Shown: positions 23,151 through 34,012 of the stretch, piece after piece
How the letters are laid out: every line of letters begins with the position of its first letter
Numbering within the stretch: the stretch's first letter is position 1
Source: Streptomyces sp. XY006
GTDB lineage: Bacteria > Actinomycetota > Actinomycetes > Streptomycetales > Streptomycetaceae
Direction of reading: 5' to 3'
DNA: 64,000 bases
Assembly: GCF_002237655.1 (NCBI RefSeq)
Contig: NZ_NOKT01000032.1
Span: forward strand, 1-64,000
Translations under genes and position numbers: made by a program
Notes under the pieces: model-generated
Databases searched by the model: none
The model's input: the letters and a program-made list of their open reading frames with translations, nothing else
What the model was told of the DNA's origin: nothing

Positions 23151-26047
23151 AGGTCGTCGGCGGGCGGCGCGGCGTCCAGCGCCTCCGCCAGTACCTCCGC
23201 CAAGTGCCTCCCCCGCACCCCCGCCAGCTGCTCCAGCTGCGTGCGGCAGGAGAAGCCGTCCGCCAGGACCACCGTGCCGTCCGGGGCGTTCCGCACCGAG
23301 GGCAACAGCTGGTCCTCCGCGCACGCGGCGGACACCTCGTAGTGGCCCTTCTCGAAGCCGAAGTCGCCCGCCAGGCCGCAGCAGCCGCCGCTCAGTTCGC
23401 CGGAGAGCGAGGCGGCCGCGCGCAGCCGCCGGTCGGCCGCGTCGCCGAGCACCGCGTGCTGGTGGCAGTGGGTCTGGCCGGCCACCGGGCGGTCCACGCG
23501 CGGCGGCGTCCAGCCGGGCGCGTGCCGCTCCAGGACCTCCGCGAACGTCAGGACCTTCGCGGCGAGGCGGGCCGCACGCGGGTCGTCGTGCAGCAGCTCG
23601 GGAGCGTCCGTGCGCAGGGCCGCCGCGCAGCTCGGCTCCAGCACCACGACCGGCGCGTCGGTCTCCAGCACCGGTTCCAGCAGGTCGAGCGTGCGGCGCA
23701 GGACCGCCCGGGCGCGGTCGAGCTGCCCGGTCGAGACGTACGTCAGCCCGCAGCAGACCCGGCCCCGCCCGCGCAGCAGCGACACGGGGTCGAGGGCGAC
23801 CGTCCTGCCGTCGCCCACCGGCGGTTTGCGCAGGTGCACGGTGGGCGGCAGCGCCACCCGCAGCCCGGCCGCCTCCAGCACCCGCACGGCGGCCCGCCCC
23901 ACGGACGGGGAGAGGTGCTCGGTGAAGGTGTCGGGCCACAGCACGACCAGGTCCCCGGCCGCGTCCCCGCCCCCCGTCTCACCGCGCCGCCGCTCCCACC
24001 ACCGGCTGAACGTCCGCCGCGCCAACCGCGGCAGCTCCCGTTCGGGTGCGATCCCGCCCAGCCGTTTGGCCAGCGCGGCGAGGGGCCGTATCCCGGCGAG
24101 GGCGTTCACCAGCGGCGCCGTGCGCGTGACCGCCACCGCGCGCAGCCACACCGGCAGCCGCCCCATCGCGTAGTGCGCGGCGGGCCGGCGCCGCCCGGCA
24201 TAGTGGTGGTGCAGGAACTCCGCCTTGTACGTGGCCATGTCGACCCCGACCGGGCAGTCCGACCGGCAGCCCTTGCAGGACAGGCACAGGTCGAGCGCGT
24301 CCCGGACCTCCGTCGAGCGCCAGCCGTCCGTGACCACCTCGCCGGCGAGCATCTCGTGCAGCAGCCGGGCCCGCCCGCGCGTGGAGTGCTCCTCCGCGCC
24401 GGTCGCCCGGAAGGACGGGCACATGACGGCGGACCCGGACACCGACGCCGTACGGCACTTGGCGACCCCCACGCAGCGCCGTACCGCCGCCGCGAAGTCT
24501 CCGCCGTCCGCCGGGTAGCCGAAGGCGACGTCGACCGGTTCGCGGGGCAGGACGGAGAAGCGCAGGCCCGAGTCGAGGGGCGCGGGCCGGACGAGCATGC
24601 CGGGGTTGAGCAGGTCGTCCGGGTCCCACACCGCCTTCACCCGCTCGAACAGGCCCACCAGCTCCGGCCCGTACATCCTCGGCAGCAGCTCCGCCCGCGC
24701 CTGCCCGTCCCCGTGCTCCCCGGACAGCGAACCCCCGTGCGCCACCACCAGCTCCGCGAGCTCCTCCGAGAAGCGGCGGAACCGGGCGACCCCGGCCGCG
24801 GTGAGCAGGTCGAAGTCGATACGGACGTGGATGCAGCCGTCCCCGAAGTGCCCGTACGGCGTGCCGCGCAGCCCGTGCGCCGCCATCAGCGACCGGAAGT
24901 CCCGCAGATACGCCCCGAGCCGGGCGGGCGGCACCGCGCAGTCCTCCCACCCCGGCCACGCCTCGGACCCGTCGGGCATCCGCGTGGCCGTCCCGCTCGC
25001 GTCCTCGCGGATCCGCCACAGCGTGCGCTGCCCCGCCGCGTCCGTGACCACCAGGGCGTCCAGGACATCGGCCGCCCGCACGATCGCCTCCGCACGCGCG
25101 CGTGCCTCCGGCGCCGTCTCCCCGCCGGTCTCCACGAACAGCCAGGCCCCGCCCCGGGGCAGGTCCGCGGCCGACGGCACGAGGTCCGCCGCCATGCCCT
25201 CCACCGTCAGCGGCCCGAACGGCAGCAGCCCGGCGGCGGCCTCCGCTGCCGCGCTCTCGTCGGCGTAGGCCAGCACGGCCAGCGCACGCGCGCGTGGCGC
25301 CTCGACCAGCCGTACGACCGCCTCCGTGAGGATGCCGAGGGTGCCCTCGCTGCCGCAGAAGGAGCGGGCCACATCGGCGCCCCGCTCGGGCAGCAGGGCG
25401 TCCAGCGCGTAACCGGAGATGCGGCGGGGCAGATCCGGAAAGCCCGTGCGCAGCCGGGCCGTCTCCCCTTCCGCCAGCGCCCGCAGGCCGTCGGGCGCCC
25501 CGGCCCAGTCCCGCCCGAGCCGCAGCCGCCGCCCCCGCGCGGTCACCACGTCCAGCTCCCGCACGCTGTCGGCGGTCGTCCCCCACGCCACCGAGTGCGA
25601 GCCGCAGGAGTTGTTGCCGATCATGCCGCCGAGCGTGCACCTGCTGTGCGTGGACGGATCCGGGCCGAAGCGCAGTCCGTGCGGGGCGGCGGCCTCCTGG
25701 AGCCGGTCGAGCACCAGCCCCGGCTGCACGACGGCCGTACGGGCCCCGGGATCCAGACCGACCAGCCGGTTCATGTGGCGGGTGAAGTCCAGCACCACAC
25801 CGGTGCCCGTCGCCTGCCCGGCGATCGACGTCCCCCCGCCCCGTGCCACCACCGGCACCCCCCGCTCCCGGCACACCTCCAGCACGGCCGCCACGTCCTC
25901 GGCGTCCCGCGGCGCCACGACCCCGTACGGCACCCGCCGGTAGTTGGAGGCGTCCATGGTGACCAGGGCCCGGGACGTGACGTCGAAGCCGACGTCGCCC
26001 CGGACCACCGCGCGCAACTCCGCTTCCAGGGCCGCAAGATCCGTCAT
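23144..26047 (-). CDS. FAD-binding and Fe-S oxidoreductase (D-lactate dehydrogenase/GlcD-like), 967 aa
   Basis: Fusion of a PCMH-type FAD domain, a vanillyl-alcohol-oxidase C-terminal domain, and an Fe-S/CCG domain. The FAD loop VVARGGGTSIAGQATGTGVV is near residue 68, followed by GGMIGNNSCGSHSVAWG. The cap domain has YGHFGDGCIHVRIDF. Fe-S ligands are visible as CPSFRATGAEEHSTRGRARL and CLSCKGCRSDCP (CxxCxxCxxxC). Two CCG motifs follow (RVCCGL, GGCCGL). This is the Dld/YdiJ-like layout for oxidising D-lactate or other 2-hydroxyacids with electrons passed to quinones. The start is ATG 26047; in-frame ATGs up to 26098 are possible. Its last codons form part of a tandem repeat. Confidence 0.93.
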   Translation of the reverse strand: MTDLAALEAELRAVVRGDVGFDVTSRALVTMDASNYRRVPYGVVAPRDAEDVAAVLEVCRERGVPVVARGGGTSIAGQATGTGVVLDFTRHMNRLVGLDPGARTAVVQPGLVLDRLQEAAAPHGLRFGPDPSTHSRCTLGGMIGNNSCGSHSVAWGTTADSVRELDVVTARGRRLRLGRDWAGAPDGLRALAEGETARLRTGFPDLPRRISGYALDALLPERGADVARSFCGSEGTLGILTEAVVRLVEAPRARALAVLAYADESAAAEAAAGLLPFGPLTVEGMAADLVPSAADLPRGGAWLFVETGGETAPEARARAEAIVRAADVLDALVVTDAAGQRTLWRIREDASGTATRMPDGSEAWPGWEDCAVPPARLGAYLRDFRSLMAAHGLRGTPYGHFGDGCIHVRIDFDLLTAAGVARFRRFSEELAELVVAHGGSLSGEHGDGQARAELLPRMYGPELVGLFERVKAVWDPDDLLNPGMLVRPAPLDSGLRFSVLPREPVDVAFGYPADGGDFAAAVRRCVGVAKCRTASVSGSAVMCPSFRATGAEEHSTRGRARLLHEMLAGEVVTDGWRSTEVRDALDLCLSCKGCRSDCPVGVDMATYKAEFLHHHYAGRRRPAAHYAMGRLPVWLRAVAVTRTAPLVNALAGIRPLAALAKRLGGIAPERELPRLARRTFSRWWERRRGETGGGDAAGDLVVLWPDTFTEHLSPSVGRAAVRVLEAAGLRVALPPTVHLRKPPVGDGRTVALDPVSLLRGRGRVCCGLTYVSTGQLDRARAVLRRTLDLLEPVLETDAPVVVLEPSCAAALRTDAPELLHDDPRAARLAAKVLTFAEVLERHAPGWTPPRVDRPVAGQTHCHQHAVLGDAADRRLRAAASLSGELSGGCCGLAGDFGFEKGHYEVSAACAEDQLLPSVRNAPDGTVVLADGFSCRTQLEQLAGVRGRHLAEVLAEALDAAPPADDLT

Positions 26048-26108
26048 GGTTCCAGGATGCATCCCGGCCTCGACCATGAACGGGTGCGATTCGGGCAAGG
26101 GCCGGACC

Positions 26109-29132
<3,024 letters not shown>

Positions 29133-29151
29133 CCTTCGCGCGTACATGACC

Positions 29152-29181
29152 GAGGGCGCCCCGCACACCCGGGGCGCCCTC
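29152..29181. terminator. Terminator between serC and the imine-reductase-like gene
   Basis: GAGGGCGCCCC (29152-29162) pairs perfectly with GGGGCGCCCTC (29171-29181) around an 8-nt loop, 20 bp after the serC stop and 9 bp before the stop of the convergent gene. It can serve both genes. Confidence 0.85.
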
Positions 29182-29189
29182 CGTCGTGC

Positions 29190-30062
29190 TCAGGCCGCGG
29201 CACCCCGCCCGAACACCTCGAACAGCCGGGTCAGGCTGTCCTCCGCGTATCCCTCGGCCGCCCCGCGCCGGAACGACTCGCGGACCGCCGCGGGCAGCGC
29301 CGGGTCCACCCCCGAGTCGCGCGTGGTGTGCACGACGTGGCCCATGCTCGCCACGGCCATGGAGATCCGCTCGACATCACCCGTGTGCAGCCCCGCCTCG
29401 ATCCGGGGCGTGTAGAAGTCGAGGAATTGGTCCATCCCGCCCAGGGTGCGCGCCGCGTACGGGGCGAACTGCGAGGGGCTGATGCCGTTCGCGTCCGCCA
29501 CGGCCAGGGTGTGCAGCCAGGCGGTCAGGGTGGTCCAGAAGAGGTCCATCTGGAGCTGGTAGTACAGCGCGGCCAGGCCCGGGTCCTCGCCCCGGTAGTC
29601 GGTGCCGGTGAGCACCTTCAGATCGTCCTCGCAGGCGTCGAAGAGGTCCCGGGGGCCGCTGTAGAAGGTGTCGGACTCCGGCGTGCCGATGCCGGAGGGC
29701 GGTACCTGCAGCCCGCCGGTGAGGTGGCGCGCCCCGTGCTTCGCGGCCCAGGCCGCTCCCTCGCGGGCCCGCTCCGGGGTGTCCGAGCTGGTGTTGATCA
29801 GGACGCGGCCGCGCAGCGCCGGGGCGGCGGGCTCCAGCAGGGCGTACAGGGCGGCGTAGTCGGTGAGGCTCAGCACCACCGTCTCGTTGGCCGCCAGCGC
29901 ATCCTCGACGGTGGCGGCCCGCAGCGCGCCCCGGGCCACCAGCTCGTCGGCGCGGCTCGCGGTGCGGTTGAAGACGGTGACGCGGTAGCCGGCGTCCAGA
30001 TAGGCGCCGGCCATGGCGCGGCCCATGGGCCCGAGGCCGATGACGGTCACGGATTTGCTCAT
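29190..30062 (-). CDS. imine reductase-like NADPH-dependent oxidoreductase, 290 aa
   Basis: An N-terminal Rossmann domain (VIGLGPMGRAMAGAYLDAGYRVTVFNRT, split over residues 7-34) binds NADPH; the Arg after N is typical of NADPH preference. The C-terminal helical half has GDVERISMAVASMGHVV. The 6-phosphogluconate-dehydrogenase-like fold and length match the imine reductase family. In the active-site helix (AALYYQLQMDLFW) a Tyr stands where many enzymes of the R-selective type have Asp. AGAGGGGG lies just before ATG 30062. It is divergent from a TetR gene and flanked by two copies of its presumed operator, so it is probably inducible. The natural substrate is unknown. Confidence 0.88.
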   Translation of the reverse strand: MSKSVTVIGLGPMGRAMAGAYLDAGYRVTVFNRTASRADELVARGALRAATVEDALAANETVVLSLTDYAALYALLEPAAPALRGRVLINTSSDTPERAREGAAWAAKHGARHLTGGLQVPPSGIGTPESDTFYSGPRDLFDACEDDLKVLTGTDYRGEDPGLAALYYQLQMDLFWTTLTAWLHTLAVADANGISPSQFAPYAARTLGGMDQFLDFYTPRIEAGLHTGDVERISMAVASMGHVVHTTRDSGVDPALPAAVRESFRRGAAEGYAEDSLTRLFEVFGRGAAA

Positions 30063-30140
30063 GGAGATCCCCCTCTGATCACGGAAAACGATGGAAAGAC
30101 GATGGGCAGACGACGTCGGGAGCGCGCGTCGGCCCGCAGG

Positions 30141-30160
30141 GCTAGAACGAACGCTCTATC
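30141..30160. promoter_or_regulatory. TetR operator, imperfect copy
   Basis: GCTAGAACGAACGCTCTATC matches the perfect palindrome at 30183-30202 in 17 of 20 positions. The two centres are 42 bp (four helical turns) apart. This copy lies 80-100 bp upstream of the imine-reductase-like start and probably acts with the other on that promoter. Confidence 0.75.
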
Positions 30161-30182
30161 CAGAGAGGAACGTAGCACAGTG

Positions 30183-30202
30183 GCTAGAGCGATCGCTCTA
30201 GC
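30183..30202. promoter_or_regulatory. TetR operator, perfect 20-bp palindrome, with tetR -10 box
   Basis: GCTAGAGCGATCGCTCTAGC is perfectly symmetric. A -10-like TAGAGT (30207-30212) follows, and the GTG start of the TetR gene is 6 nt beyond it, so the tetR mRNA is likely leaderless and the operator covers the -35/spacer region of its own promoter. Confidence 0.8.
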
Positions 30203-30218
30203 TCGGTAGAGTGGCGGC

Positions 30219-30821
30219 GTGAAGACCAAGGCCCTGCACGACCTCGAAACCGCCGGCACCCGGGAGCGGATCGTCCGTACGGCGTCCCGCCTGATGCAGC
30301 GCCAGGGCTACGAGGGCACGGGCATCAAGCAGATCTCCCGCGAGGCCGGGGCGACCCTCGGGTCCGTCTACCACTTCTTCCCCGGCGGCAAGCAGGAGCT
30401 CGGCGCGGCGGCTGTCCGGCTCGGCGACGAGGAGTTCACCGAGCTGCTGCGCGAGACGCTCGACGCGGAGCCGGACCCCGAGCGGGCCCTCCTCGCGCTC
30501 ACCGCGTCCCTGGCCGAGGGACTGCGCGAGTCCGACTGGCTCGACGGCTGCCCGGTGACCTCCGCCGCCGTGGGTACGGCGGCCGGCGCGCCCGGCATCC
30601 AGCAGGCGGCGGCGGAGGCGTTCGCGCGCTGGCGGACGGTGGTCGCCGAGAAGCTGGTCTCGGCCGGTTTCGCCGAGACGGACGCCGCGGAGCTGGCCCA
30701 CACGGTGATCGCGACCCTGGAGGGCGCGGAACTGGCCGCCCAGGTCGCCCGCAGCGCGACGCCATTGGAGGTGGCGGGCCGCCACCTGTCCCGCCTGATC
30801 ACCTCTTACCGCGTCGCCTGA
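30219..30821 (+). CDS. TetR/AcrR family regulator, 200 aa
   Basis: Standard TetR layout: DNA-binding domain TRERIVRTASRLMQRQGYEG, then TGIKQISREAGATLGSVYHFF as the helix-turn-helix (about residues 14-55), and an all-helical ligand domain of the AcrR/YxaF type (TetR_C_33-like: LDGCPVTSAAVG). It likely represses itself and the divergent imine-reductase-like gene through the two palindromes. GTG 30219 has no ribosome site and lies directly after a -10 box, suggesting leaderless translation. Its last nine codons belong to the first unit of a 21-copy tandem repeat. Confidence 0.92.
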   Translation: MKTKALHDLETAGTRERIVRTASRLMQRQGYEGTGIKQISREAGATLGSVYHFFPGGKQELGAAAVRLGDEEFTELLRETLDAEPDPERALLALTASLAEGLRESDWLDGCPVTSAAVGTAAGAPGIQQAAAEAFARWRTVVAEKLVSAGFAETDAAELAHTVIATLEGAELAAQVARSATPLEVAGRHLSRLITSYRVA

Positions 30822-31277
30822 TCACCTCTTACCGCGCCGACTGATCGCCGCGTGCCGCGTTGGCTGATCGCCTCGGGCCGCGTCGGCTGATCGCCGCGTG
30901 CCGCGTCGGCTGATCGCCTCGGGCCGCGTCGGCTGGTCCCCGTGTGCCGCGTCGGCTGGTCCCCGTGTGCCGCGTCGGCTGATCGCCGTGTGCCGCGTTG
31001 GCTGATCGCCTCGGGCCGCGTCGGCTGGTCCCCGCGTGCCGCGCTGGCTGGTCCCCGTGTGCCGCGTCGGCTGATCGCCTCGGTTCGCGCTGGTTGGTCC
31101 CCGTGTGCCGCGCCGACTGATCGCCGTGTGCCGCGTCGGCTGATCGCCGCGGGCCGCGTCGGCTGATCGCCTCGGTTCGCGCTGGCTGGTCCCCGCGTGC
31201 CGCGTCGGCTGGTCCCCACGTGCCGCGTCGGCTGGTCCCCGCGTGCCGCGTCGACCGGTCGCCTCGCGCCGCGCCGG
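30795..31277. repeat. Minisatellite: 21 in-phase copies of a 23-bp unit
   Basis: Units start at 30795 and every 23 bp to 31255, exactly 21 copies (483 bp), with a decayed copy after 31278. Each unit begins CTGATCGCC or CTGGTCCCC and ends CCGCGTCGG, with variants that alternate in higher-order patterns. The first two units (CTGATCACC start) are the most divergent, and unit 1 encodes the last codons of the TetR protein. The period is not a multiple of three. No stop codons occur on the minus strand in any frame, but no ribosome sites either. There are no unique spacers, so it is not CRISPR. The gap 31278-31398 holds nothing else that I can see. Confidence 0.95.
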
Positions 31278-31398
31278 CTGGTCCCACGCGGGGTGCCCTT
31301 CCGTCGTCTCGCGCCCGGCGGGCCGTGGCGCTGCGCTGGCCCGGGCCTGACCGCCTGGCCGCCTGGCACCAGGTGTGCTTCCCTCCAGTCGCTCAGAT

Positions 31399-31443
31399 TT
31401 GCATGCAAGCATGCTTGATTGTTTCCGGGCCCGCTGCCATGCT
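31399..31443 (+). promoter_or_regulatory. Promoter with overlapping palindromic operator for the AtuA-like operon
   Basis: TTGCATGCAA (31399-31408) and AAGCATGCTT (31407-31416) are overlapping perfect palindromes; CAAGCATGCTTG (31406-31417) is symmetric over 12 bp. A possible promoter is TTGATT (31415-31420), 17 bp, CATGCT (31438-31443), so the operator would overlap the -35 element. It is about 70-115 bp upstream of the operon's first start. The operon's last gene encodes a TetR protein, the likely ligand-responsive repressor (inference). Confidence 0.65.
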
Positions 31444-31514
31444 CCTCAGCACGCCGCATCACCCCGTGCCACCCGGCATCACCCGCACACCGCCGTGCCC
31501 CGAGGGGAGCGCTC

Positions 31515-32309
31515 GTGTCCGATTCGACGTCCGTGCTCGACGATCTGCGCGAGGAGAGCGAGGAACTCGACCGCCTGGTGGCCGGTGCGGACCCGCGGCG
31601 CTGGGCGCTCGCGACCCCCGCGCCCGGCTGGACCGTGGCCCACCAGATCGCCCACCTGGCCTGGACCGACCACTCCGCCCTGCTCGCGGTCACGGACGCC
31701 GACGCCTTCCACGCCCTGGTCGAGAAGGCCCTCGCCGCGCCCGGCTCGTTCGTCGACGAGGGCGCCGAGGAAGGCGCGGCCCTCCCGCCCGGCGCGCTGC
31801 TCGCCCGCTGGCGCGAGGGCCGCACGGCGCTGGCACAGGCCCTGCGCGCCGCACCGCCCAAGGCGCGCTTCCCCTGGTATGGGCCGCCCATGTCGGCCGC
31901 CTCCATGGCGACGGCCCGTCTCATGGAGACCTGGGCCCACGGCCAGGACGTCGCCGACGCCCTGGGTGTGGTGCGCCCACCCACCGACCGGCTGCGGCAT
32001 GTGGCCTGGCTCGGGGTCCGGACCCGCGACTTCGCCTTCGGCGCGCACGGGCTGACTCCGCCGGTCGACCCCTTCCGCATCGAACTGCGGGCACCCTCCG
32101 GCGACCTGTGGACCTACGGCCCCGACGACGCCCCGCAGCGCGTCACCGGCCCCGCCCTCGACTTCTGCCTCCTGGTCACCCAGCGCGCCCACCGCGCCGA
32201 CCTGGCCCTGCGCGCCGACGGCCCCGACGCCGACCGCTGGCTGGACCTCGCGCAGGCCTTCGCGGGACCGCCGGGCAGCGGCCGCCCGCCGAAGGGAGCC
32301 GCCTCGTGA
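31515..32309 (+). CDS. TIGR03084 family DinB-like metal-binding protein, 264 aa
   Basis: First gene of the catabolic operon. It has the mycothiol-dependent maleylpyruvate isomerase N-terminal (DinB-like) fold: [20 protein letters not shown] gives His residues of a metal site, and [15 protein letters not shown] gives the third His. TIGR03084-type proteins typically lie beside acyl-CoA metabolism genes, and their reaction is not established. GTG 31515 follows GAGGGGAG (31502-31509). Its stop overlaps the next start (GTGA), so translation is coupled to the AtuA-like protein. Confidence 0.88.
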   Translation: MSDSTSVLDDLREESEELDRLVAGADPRRWALATPAPGWTVAHQIAHLAWTDHSALLAVTDADAFHALVEKALAAPGSFVDEGAEEGAALPPGALLARWREGRTALAQALRAAPPKARFPWYGPPMSAASMATARLMETWAHGQDVADALGVVRPPTDRLRHVAWLGVRTRDFAFGAHGLTPPVDPFRIELRAPSGDLWTYGPDDAPQRVTGPALDFCLLVTQRAHRADLALRADGPDADRWLDLAQAFAGPPGSGRPPKGAAS

Positions 32310-34012
32310 CGGCCCCGGACACCGGCAGGACCGGCGCGTCGGTGCGGCCCCTGCGCATCGGCAACGCCTCCGGCTTCTACGGCGACCGTTTCGACGCCCT
32401 GCGCGAGATGCTCACCGGCGGCGAACTCGACGTCCTCACCGGCGACTACCTCGCCGAGCTGACCATGCTCATCCTCGGCCGGGACCGGCTGAAGGACCCG
32501 GGCGCCGGATACGCCCGCACCTTCCTGCGGCAGCTGGAGGAGTGCCTCGGCCTCGCGCACGAGCGGGGCGTGCGGATCGTCTCCAACGCGGGCGGGCTCA
32601 ACCCGGCCGGACTCGCCGACGCCGTACGCGCGCTGGCCGGCCGGCTCGGCATCCCCGTGCGCGTCGCCCATGTCGAGGGCGACGACCTCACCGCCGCCCA
32701 CCCCGGGAGCCTCGCCGCCCACGCCTACCTCGGCGGCTTCGGCATCGCGGCCTGTCTGCGCGAGGGCGCCGACCTCGTCGTCACCGGGCGCGTGACGGAC
32801 GCGGCCCTGGCCACCGGGCCCGCCGCCGCCCACTTCGGCTGGACACCCGCGGATCACGACCGGCTCGCGGGGGCCGTGGTCGCCGGGCACGTCCTGGAGT
32901 GCGGGGCGCAGGCCACCGGCGGCAACTACGCCTTCTTCCGGGACGGCGACGTCCGCCGCCCCGGGTTCCCGCTCGCCGAACTGCACGACGACGGCAGCTG
33001 CGTGATCACCAAGCACCCCGGCACCGGCGGCTTCGTCGACATCGGCACGGTCACCGCCCAGTTGCTGTACGAGACGGCCGGTGCCCGGTACGCCGGGCCG
33101 GACGTCACCGCCCGGCTGGACACGGTCCGCCTCCGCCGGGACGGGCCGGACCGGGTGCGGATCGAGGGCGTGCGCGGCGAGGCGCCCCCGCCCACCCTCA
33201 AGGTCGGGCTCAACCGGCTCGGCGGCTTCCGCAACGAGGTCGTCTTCGTGCTCACCGGCCTGGACATCGAGGCCAAGGCCGCCCTGGTGCGGGACCAGAT
33301 GGAACCATCCCTGCGCCAGGTCGCCGACGCCCGCTGGGAGCTGGTCCGCACCGACCGGCCCGACGCCGACACCGAGGAGTGCGCGAGCGCGCTGCTGCGG
33401 CTGGTCGTACGGGACCCGGACCGGCAGACCGTGGGGCGGGCGCTGAGCGGGGCCGCGGTGGAGCTGGCGCTGGCGAGCTACCCCGGCTTCCATGTGCTGG
33501 CACCACCCGGAAAGGGCGCCCCCTATGGGGTGTTCGAGGACGTGTACGTCCCCCATGGGGGAGTCGACCATGTGGCCGTCCTCCACGACGGGCGCCGGGT
33601 CGCCGTGCCCCCACCCCAGGACACCCGGGTCCTCGACGACGTCCCGGAGCCGCCCCTGCCGGAGCCGCTGCCGCCCGGGCCGTGCCGCAGGGCTCCGCTC
33701 GGGCTGATCGCGGGGGCCCGCAGCGGCGACAAGGGCGGGAACGGCAACGTCGGCTTGTGGACCCGCACCGACGACGCCTGGCGGTGGCTCGCGCACGAGC
33801 TGACCGTCGAGCGGTTCCGGGAGCTGATCCCCGAGAGCCGCCCGCTGAAGGTGACCCGGCACGTGCTGCCCCGCTTGCGCGCCCTGAACTTCGTCGTCGA
33901 GGGGATCCTCGGCCAGGGCGTCGCCGCGCAGCACCGCTTCGACCCGCAGGCCAAGGCGCTCGGCGAATGGCTGCGCTCCCGCCACCTGGAGATACCGGAG
34001 GCCCTGCTGTGA
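32306..34012 (+). CDS. AtuA-like (DUF1446) acyclic terpene/branched acyl-CoA utilisation protein, 568 aa
   Basis: The first 440 residues match DUF1446/Atu[20 protein letters not shown] near the N-terminus, [29 protein letters not shown], and [17 protein letters not shown]-terminal domain of about 110 residues with [19 protein letters not shown] is the AtuA-associated small subunit, fused here. In Pseudomonas, AtuA is needed for citronellol/geraniol growth; its reaction is not settled, though a role late in breakdown of the hydroxyacyl-CoA has been suggested. It overlaps both neighbours by 4 bp (GTGA), tying it to the carboxylase genes. Confidence 0.92.
   Translation: MTAPDTGRTGASVRPLRIGNASGFYGDRFDALREMLTGGELDVLTGDYLAELTMLILGRDRLKDPGAGYARTFLRQLEECLGLAHERGVRIVSNAGGLNPAGLADAVRALAGRLGIPVRVAHVEGDDLTAAHPGSLAAHAYLGGFGIAACLREGADLVVTGRVTDAALATGPAAAHFGWTPADHDRLAGAVVAGHVLECGAQATGGNYAFFRDGDVRRPGFPLAELHDDGSCVITKHPGTGGFVDIGTVTAQLLYETAGARYAGPDVTARLDTVRLRRDGPDRVRIEGVRGEAPPPTLKVGLNRLGGFRNEVVFVLTGLDIEAKAALVRDQMEPSLRQVADARWELVRTDRPDADTEECASALLRLVVRDPDRQTVGRALSGAAVELALASYPGFHVLAPPGKGAPYGVFEDVYVPHGGVDHVAVLHDGRRVAVPPPQDTRVLDDVPEPPLPEPLPPGPCRRAPLGLIAGARSGDKGGNGNVGLWTRTDDAWRWLAHELTVERFRELIPESRPLKVTRHVLPRLRALNFVVEGILGQGVAAQHRFDPQAKALGEWLRSRHLEIPEALL

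Noticed and set aside
30795-31277. Possible CRISPR array
   Set aside because: The 23-bp units are contiguous with no unique spacers, and no cas genes are present.
30806-32080. Minus-strand frames open through the 23-bp repeat array, encoding Arg/Gly/Thr/Ala repeats
   Set aside because: All three frames are open because the unit lacks stops on that strand; there is no ribosome site, and the longest frame also opposes a well-supported gene.
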